DNA from: JANXUR01 sp038229415
GTDB taxonomy: Bacteria > Acidobacteriota > Terriglobia > Terriglobales > Acidobacteriaceae
DNA: 64,000 nt
Direction of reading: 5' to 3'
Assembly: GCA_038229415.1 (NCBI GenBank)
Contig: JBBROM010000004.1
Location: 1-64,000 of the forward strand
Part shown: positions 59,608 to 64,000 of the stretch, piece after piece
How the letters are laid out: each line of letters opens with the position of its first letter
Position numbering within the stretch: position 1 is the first letter of the stretch
Notes under the pieces: generated by a model
The model's database searches: none
What the model saw: only the letters and a program-made list of their open reading frames with translations
What the model was told of the DNA's origin: nothing
Position numbers and translations under genes: made by a program

Positions 59608-60897
59608 ATGGACAAATTTGTAATTCGCGGTGGCACTCCTCTTAATGGCACCATTCGCGTCAGCGGAGCCAAGAACTCGGCGCTGCCTTGCATGGCCGCG
59701 GCCATTCTCACTGAGGATGCGGTCATTCTCGAAAATATTCCGCAGGTGCGCGACATTGAAACCGAGCGCAAGCTGCTGGCGTCGATGGGTGCCGAGGTCG
59801 AACTAGGCTACGGACGCGCGCAGCATCGCACCACGATCAGTTGCCGCAATCTGGCCAAGTCTGAGGCGTCATACGAGCTGGTGAAAACGATGCGCGCCTC
59901 GACGCTGGTGCTGGGGCCGCTGGTTGCGCGCACGGGCAGCGCGCGGGTTTCCATGCCGGGAGGCTGCGCCATCGGCGCGCGTCCGATTGACATGCACCTC
60001 AAGGGCCTTGAAACGCTGGGCGCGAAGATCACCGTCGAGCATGGCTACGTGGAAGCTACAGCCGACCGACTGCGTGGTGCGGAGATCGTCTTCGACAAAA
60101 TCACCGTCACCGGCACCGAAGATTTGATGATGGCCGCGGTGCTCGCCGACGGCGAAACCGTGATGGAGAATTGCGCACGCGAGCCGGAGGTGGTGGACCT
60201 CGCCGATTTGCTGACGAAGATGGGCGCGAAGATTTCGGGCGCAGGAACTTCGACCATCCGCATTCAGGGTGTGGAAAAGCTGCACGGCGCGAAGCATCGC
60301 ATCATTCCTGACCGCATCGAGGCGGGCACGTTCATCGTCGCGGGTGCCGTGGCGGGCGGCAATTTGGTCATCGAAGATTGCGAGCCGGCGCACCTGGGCG
60401 CGCTGCTGCGCAAGCTGCGCGAGGCGGGCGTGGACGTATCCGCCGCGGGCGACACCATCGAAGTCAACAGCAGCGGCCAGCTCGTTGCCCTGAATGCGGC
60501 GGACATGGGCACCGAGGAATATCCCGGCTTCCCCACCGACATGCAGGCGCAGTACATGGCGCTGGCCACGCAGGCTGAGGGCGCCAGCGTAATCACGGAA
60601 AACATCTTCGAGAATCGCTTTATGCACGTCAGCGAACTGGCGCGCATGGGCGCGGACATCAAGATTGATGGCCGCCGCGCCATTGTGCGCGGCAAGACTC
60701 CGCTGAGCGGGGCGCCGGTGCTGGCGAGCGACTTGCGCGCGTCGGCGTCGTTGGTGATTGCTGCGCTGGTGGCTGATGGCGAGACGATTATTGACCGCGT
60801 GTACCACATGGATCGAGGGTACGAAAACATCGAAGAAAAGCTGCGCGGGGTCGGCGCGCACATTCGACGGGTGGGGGATTTGATTCCGAAGCGGTAG
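59608..60897 (+). CDS. murA: UDP-N-acetylglucosamine 1-carboxyvinyltransferase MurA
   Basis: A 429-aa enzyme for the first committed peptidoglycan step, transferring enolpyruvate from PEP to UDP-GlcNAc. It has MDKFVIRGGTPLNGTIRVSG, AKNSALPCMAAAIL (Lys22, Asn23), the catalytic loop SMPGGCAIGARPIDMHLKGL with Cys120 (the fosfomycin target position, Cys not Asp), EEYPGFPTDMQAQYMALATQ, ENIFENRFMHVSELARMGAD and HMDRGYENIEEKLRGVGAHI. It is of normal length. It follows the broken membrane gene by 127 bp and is followed by the hairpin repeats. Confidence 0.97.
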   Translation: MDKFVIRGGTPLNGTIRVSGAKNSALPCMAAAILTEDAVILENIPQVRDIETERKLLASMGAEVELGYGRAQHRTTISCRNLAKSEASYELVKTMRASTLVLGPLVARTGSARVSMPGGCAIGARPIDMHLKGLETLGAKITVEHGYVEATADRLRGAEIVFDKITVTGTEDLMMAAVLADGETVMENCAREPEVVDLADLLTKMGAKISGAGTSTIRIQGVEKLHGAKHRIIPDRIEAGTFIVAGAVAGGNLVIEDCEPAHLGALLRKLREAGVDVSAAGDTIEVNSSGQLVALNAADMGTEEYPGFPTDMQAQYMALATQAEGASVITENIFENRFMHVSELARMGADIKIDGRRAIVRGKTPLSGAPVLASDLRASASLVIAALVADGETIIDRVYHMDRGYENIEEKLRGVGAHIRRVGDLIPKR

Positions 60898-60934
60898 TTC
60901 CAACCTCAGGTGTATGTTCTTGGTGAACCGCAGA

Positions 60935-60999
60935 AACACAAGGTCCCTCCACTCCGTAGTTCCTCACTTCGTGAGGAACTACTCCGGTCGGGATGACAC
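60935..60999 (+). repeat. Hairpin repeat, copy A
   Basis: A 65-bp element with conserved flanks (AACACAAGGTCCCTCCACT and CTCCGGTCGGGATGACAC) around a perfect 12-bp hairpin GTAGTTCCTCAC-TTC-GTGAGGAACTAC. It is 61/65 identical to copy B at 61459-61523 in the same orientation. Confidence 0.9.
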
Positions 61000-61084
61000 G
61001 GCATAAGTAGCTGCGCTACAAATATTTTCCAAACTGTGACTGCCGTCACATTCGTTCCTTCGATCTCTCAATCATCCTCATAGT

Positions 61085-61151
61085 GTGTCATCTCGACCGG
61101 AGCAGAAGCGCGCGTTCAGCGCGCTTCTGCAGAGTGGAGAGACCTTGTGTG
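61085..61151 (-). repeat. Hairpin repeat, copy C (inverted, different arm sequence)
   Basis: An inverted relative of copies A and B. On the plus strand it starts GTGTCATCTCGACCGGAG and ends GAGTGGAGAGACCTTGTGTG, matching the reverse complement of copy A with few changes. The hairpin arms are unrelated in sequence but again perfect over 12 bp (GCAGAAGCGCGC at 61102-61113 with GCGCGCTTCTGC at 61119-61130). Confidence 0.85.
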
Positions 61152-61157
61152 TCCGCG

Positions 61158-61483
61158 ATGAAGGAACACAACTACTACGTTTACATGGTGCAGAGCGGCG
61201 CGCGCTATACGTGGGTATGACCAGCAACTTGGATCGGCGTATCTTTCAGCACAAGATGCATCGGCACGAAGGTTTTACTGACGATTACAACGCGACTCGG
61301 TTGGTGTTTGTGGAGCGTTACAGCGAGGTGGTTTCGGCGATCACACGGGAGAAGCAGATCAAGCGATGGCGGCGTGAGAAGAAGAACTGGCTGGTGGAGA
61401 TGCAAAATCCGCAGTGGAGGGATTTGGCTGCGGAGTGGTTTGTGGCCCCACCAACAGGAACACAAGGTCCCTCCACTGCGTAG
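61158..61483 (+). pseudogene. GIY-YIG endonuclease-like gene with a frameshift, bracketed by hairpin repeats
   Basis: The natural start MKEHNYYVYMVQSGA at 61158 holds the GIY-like motif (YYVYMV) but runs into a stop after 20 codons. The rest of the domain is in another frame from about 61205: LYVGMTSNLDRRIFQHKMHR (YIG-like YVG and Arg), HEGFTDDYNATRLVFVERYS, AITREKQIKRWRREKKNWLV and EMQNPQWRDLAAEW. One base appears to be missing within the GC-alternating run 61196-61205. The last residues (TGTQGPSTA) and the stop codon are encoded by repeat copy B. Such standalone GIY-YIG genes are common in Acidobacteria and resemble UvrC-type nuclease domains. Confidence 0.75.
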
Positions 61484-61523
61484 TTCCTCACTTCGTGAAG
61501 AACCACTCCGCTCGGGATGACAC
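61459..61523 (+). repeat. Hairpin repeat, copy B
   Basis: A direct copy of element A (four differences in 65 bp). The hairpin arms carry two mismatches (GTAGTTCCTCAC against GTGAAGAACCAC). It overlaps the 3' end of the GIY-YIG gene and supplies its stop codon. Relative to copy C it is inverted, so C and B frame the gene. Confidence 0.9.
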
Positions 61524-61537
61524 ATCTAGGGAAAACA

Positions 61538-61565
61538 AAAGGCCGCGATTTTCATCGCGGCCTTT
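61538..61565 (-). terminator. Terminator of pnp
   Basis: AAAGGCCGCGAT and ATCGCGGCCTTT form a perfect 12-bp stem with a 4-nt TTTC loop, 30 bp after the pnp stop. A-runs and T-runs lie on both sides, so it may also stop plus-strand transcription. Confidence 0.9.
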
Positions 61566-61594
61566 CGCATTCTTCTAACGTATTGAGCTACGAA

Positions 61595-63982
61595 CTACCG
61601 GCGTGGGCCGCGACGATCTCTGCCGCCACCGCCACTGCTGCCACCGGGGCGTCCGCCACGGCCACCGCCGGGACGTCCACCACGACCGCCTGCCGGGCGT
61701 CCGCCTGCGGGACGCGGAGGACGCGCCTCGCCTTCGGCTACCGGGGCTCCATCGCCATCCACGCGATTGAAGTTGGGCTCGTCGTCGTCAAAGTCGGCGC
61801 CGCCTTCGAGCACCACGCCACCACCAGAAGCAAAGTCTTCGCCACCCTCGGCACCTTCTGCCGGAGCGCCGCCTTCGCCTTCCATCTTGGCGCGCTGTTC
61901 TTTCAGAATCGCCTTACGGCTCAGCTTGATGCGGTTGCCTTCAACAGCCAGCACCCTCACCAGAACCTGATCGCCTTCGTTCAATTCGTCGGCTACATCC
62001 TTAACGCGATGCTCGGCGATTTCGCTGATGTGCAGCAGGCCGTCGGTGCCGGGGATGATCTCCACGAAAGCGCCAAACTCGGCGATGCGGGTGACCTTGC
62101 CCAGGTACGTCTTGCCGACTTCGGCGGTGGCGCAGATGTCGCTGATCATTTGCAGCGCCTTCTTGGCCGCTTCCTGATCGCTCGATGCCACGTTCACCTT
62201 GCCGGAGTCCTCAACGTCAATCTTGACGCCGGTCTGCTCCACGATGCCCTTGATCACCTTGCCGCCCGGGCCAATCAGGTCGCGAATCTTGTCCGGCGGA
62301 ATTTGCACGGTGTAGAAGCGCGGCGCGTAATCGCTCATGGTGGCGTTGGCGGTGCTGATCACGGCATTCATCTTGTCGAGGATGAAAAGACGTCCGCGCT
62401 TGGCTTGCGCCAGCGCTTCGCTCATAATCGCCGAGGTAATGCCGGTGACCTTGATGTCCATCTGCAGGGCGGTAATGCCTTCAGAAGTGCCAGCGACCTT
62501 GAAGTCCATGTCGCCGTAATGATCTTCCGCGCCCGCGATGTCGGTCAGGATGGCGTACTTGTCGCCTTCCTTCACCAAGCCCATCGCCACACCGGCGACC
62601 GGAGCCTTCAGCGGCACGCCTGCATCCATCAGCGAGAGTGACCCGCCGCAGATCGCAGCCATGGAGGACGAGCCGTTCGATTCCAGTGTGTCGGAGACGA
62701 CGCGCATCGCGTAAGGCCATGTTTCCGCTGGGGGCAATACTGCGGACAACGCGCGCTCGGCGAGCATTCCGTGTCCAATTTCGCGACGACCTACGCCAGT
62801 CATACGGCCCACTTCGCCCACCGAAAACGGCGGGAAGTTGTAATGCAGCATAAAGCGCTTCTTGGCTTCGCCTTCGAACACTTCCATGCGCTGCATGTCG
62901 TCCGAGGTGCCGAGTGTGGTGGTGACCATCGCCTGCGTCTCGCCGCGGGTAAAGATGGCCGAACCGTGGGGACGGGGCAGAACGCCAGTCTCAATCCAGA
63001 TGGGACGAATCTGCTCGAAGTCGCGCGCATCCGGACGGCGGCGCTGTTCCAGCACAGCGTCACGGAAGATTTTTTCGCGCAACGCTTCGTAATACGTATT
63101 CAGCTTCGGCTTCGCCGTCGGATCATCCGTAGGTAGCGCCGCAACCAATTCCTTCTTCAGCGCCTTCACCAAGTCATAGCTCTCGGCCTTGGGATGCTTC
63201 GCCGTATCCAGAGCATCGGCCAACCGTTCGCCAGCCTGCTGCTTCAGCGTGTTGAAGTACGCTTCGTCAAACTCCGGAGGAGTGACGGTGCGCTTCGGCT
63301 TGCCCGTGCGTCCGACGAGGTCCATGATGCCGGCGCAAATCTTTTTCACTTCGGCGTGGCCGAACTCAATCGCGGCCAGCACGGTCTCTTCCGAAACCTG
63401 CTTGGCTCCTGCTTCCACCATCATGATGGCGTCCGCGGTGCCTACGACGACGATGTTCAGGTCGCCTTCGCGCACTTCGGTGTAGGTAGGGTTAACGATG
63501 AAGTTGCCATCCACGCGACCGATACGCACGGCACCAACGGGGCCGCCGAACGGAATATCCGAAAGCGAAAGCGCGGTGGAGGCGGCGTTGATGCCGATCA
63601 CATCTGGGTCATTCTCCGTGTCCGCCGACATGACCAGCACGATGACTTGGGTCTCGCAACGGAAGCCTTCGGGGAACAAGGGACGGATGGGGCGATCAAT
63701 GACGCGGCAGGTAAGCGTCTCGCGCTCACTGGGGCGGCCTTCGCGCTTGATGAAGCCACCGGGGATGCGTCCGCCAGCGTAGAAGTATTCGCGGTAGTCA
63801 ACGGTCAGGGGGAAGAAGTCAATGCCTTCCCGCGGTTCTTGATTCGATACGGCAGTCGCTAATACGACGGTCTCGCCCACGCGGACGACGGCGGAGCCAT
63901 GGGCCTGCTTGGCCAGCTTGCCGGTTTCAATATTGAGGGACTTGCCCCCGGTTAGTTCGACATTCACTGTCTGTACGTTCAT
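61595..63982 (-). CDS. pnp: Polyribonucleotide nucleotidyltransferase (PNPase)
   Basis: A 795-aa phosphorolytic 3'-5' exoribonuclease. Two RNase PH domains (first: VGETVVLATAVSNQEPREGI, YAGGRIPGGFIKREGRPSER; second, catalytic: HGSAIFTRGETQAMVTTTLG, FSVGEVGRMTGVGRREIGHG, DIAGAEDHYGDMDFKVAGTS) are separated by a helical domain. A KH domain (DKIRDLIGPGGKVIKGIVEQ, about 565-625) and an S1 domain (LGKVTRIAEFGAFVEIIPGT, about 635-705) follow. The C-terminal 90 residues form an acidic then Arg/Gly-rich tail (RPAGGRPAGGRGGRPGG), longer than in most PNPases and probably RNA-binding. AAGGA precedes the ATG at the right edge. Confidence 0.97.
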   Translation of the reverse strand: MNVQTVNVELTGGKSLNIETGKLAKQAHGSAVVRVGETVVLATAVSNQEPREGIDFFPLTVDYREYFYAGGRIPGGFIKREGRPSERETLTCRVIDRPIRPLFPEGFRCETQVIVLVMSADTENDPDVIGINAASTALSLSDIPFGGPVGAVRIGRVDGNFIVNPTYTEVREGDLNIVVVGTADAIMMVEAGAKQVSEETVLAAIEFGHAEVKKICAGIMDLVGRTGKPKRTVTPPEFDEAYFNTLKQQAGERLADALDTAKHPKAESYDLVKALKKELVAALPTDDPTAKPKLNTYYEALREKIFRDAVLEQRRRPDARDFEQIRPIWIETGVLPRPHGSAIFTRGETQAMVTTTLGTSDDMQRMEVFEGEAKKRFMLHYNFPPFSVGEVGRMTGVGRREIGHGMLAERALSAVLPPAETWPYAMRVVSDTLESNGSSSMAAICGGSLSLMDAGVPLKAPVAGVAMGLVKEGDKYAILTDIAGAEDHYGDMDFKVAGTSEGITALQMDIKVTGITSAIMSEALAQAKRGRLFILDKMNAVISTANATMSDYAPRFYTVQIPPDKIRDLIGPGGKVIKGIVEQTGVKIDVEDSGKVNVASSDQEAAKKALQMISDICATAEVGKTYLGKVTRIAEFGAFVEIIPGTDGLLHISEIAEHRVKDVADELNEGDQVLVRVLAVEGNRIKLSRKAILKEQRAKMEGEGGAPAEGAEGGEDFASGGGVVLEGGADFDDDEPNFNRVDGDGAPVAEGEARPPRPAGGRPAGGRGGRPGGGRGGRPGGSSGGGGRDRRGPRR

Positions 63983-64000
63983 TCGATTTCCTTTTTTATT

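Noticed and set aside
59869..60939. 356-aa open frame on the minus strand
   Set aside because: Antisense shadow of murA, His/Arg-rich translation typical of reverse GC-rich frames.
61517..62641. 374-aa open frame on the plus strand
   Set aside because: It lies antisense to pnp, has repetitive low-complexity translation and no ribosome binding site; it is a high-GC shadow.
1..64000. CRISPR arrays, rRNA, intact tRNA genes or intact insertion sequences
   Set aside because: No regularly spaced repeats, conserved rRNA segments, complete cloverleafs or transposase frames were recognised on either strand; very diverged tRNAs could be missed by eye.

Overview
The window looks like chromosomal DNA from a free-living acidobacterium, probably of the Terriglobia (Acidobacteriia) type. 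This is inferred from gene content, not from a marker tree: a YXWGXW-repeat protein, a GloVer-repeat remnant, an Ig-like/beta-propeller exoprotein, a serine hydrolase-DUF1343 fusion, hairpin repeats around a GIY-YIG gene, and a complete high-affinity (group 1h, 'actinobacterial-type') [NiFe]-hydrogenase locus. No rRNA, intact tRNA, CRISPR array or intact insertion sequence was seen.

Layout. (1) 1-6578: an envelope/stress block with an iron-permease-family fragment, a SYLF protein, two tiny membrane proteins, CsbD, a receiver-only response regulator, a YXWGXW protein and a membrane histidine kinase. (2) 6580-7173: gene debris. (3) 7297-26275: about 19 kb, all on the minus strand. In transcription order it holds a second hydrogenase small subunit, a PAS histidine kinase, a NarL-type regulator, the main small and large subunits, a NifU-like protein, DUF5947-like and DUF6084-like proteins, an unknown 354-aa protein, a fused maturation protease, a small membrane protein, YceI, HypC, HypD, HypE, a tandem-SIS protein, a glutaredoxin-like protein, HypF, HypA and HypB. 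Many neighbours overlap or abut, so most of it is probably one long operon. (4) 26447-27229: more debris, namely a decayed tRNA-Pro 3' half, a truncated Ser/Thr kinase and a truncated Cys-rich protein. (5) 27339-33548: pyruvate phosphate dikinase and a secreted Ig-like/beta-propeller protein. (6) 33650-37233: an Mla-type lipid-transport operon. (7) 37514-41126: TrmJ, a HAD hydrolase and a secreted beta-helix protein. (8) 41320-46733: a three-part EmrAB/TolC efflux operon divergent from a LysR regulator. (9) 46777-53927: DUF488, HemQ, an alkyltransferase-like protein, a YeiH-type exporter, a nitrilase-like protein, a STAS protein, then dnaX-ybaB-recR. (10) 54009-60897: a peptidoglycan recycling and synthesis neighbourhood with a serine hydrolase-NamZ fusion, a second serine hydrolase, MurQ, a membrane gene split by an amber codon, and MurA. 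(11) 60935-64000: three copies of a hairpin repeat, two of them bracketing a frameshifted GIY-YIG gene, then pnp.

How it works together. Both small subunits replace one proximal-cluster Cys by Asp (CxxD), the signature of the oxygen-insensitive group 1h enzymes that oxidise trace H2 for persistence. HypA-F and the protease would build the NiFe(CN)2CO site. The adjacent kinase/regulator pair is a natural candidate for controlling the operon, and inverted TCAGG half-sites lie in the 384-bp gap before the structural genes. The observations most worth following are the second small subunit without a large subunit, the debris and tRNA remnant around the locus, and the hairpin repeats whose arms have changed sequence while staying perfectly complementary.
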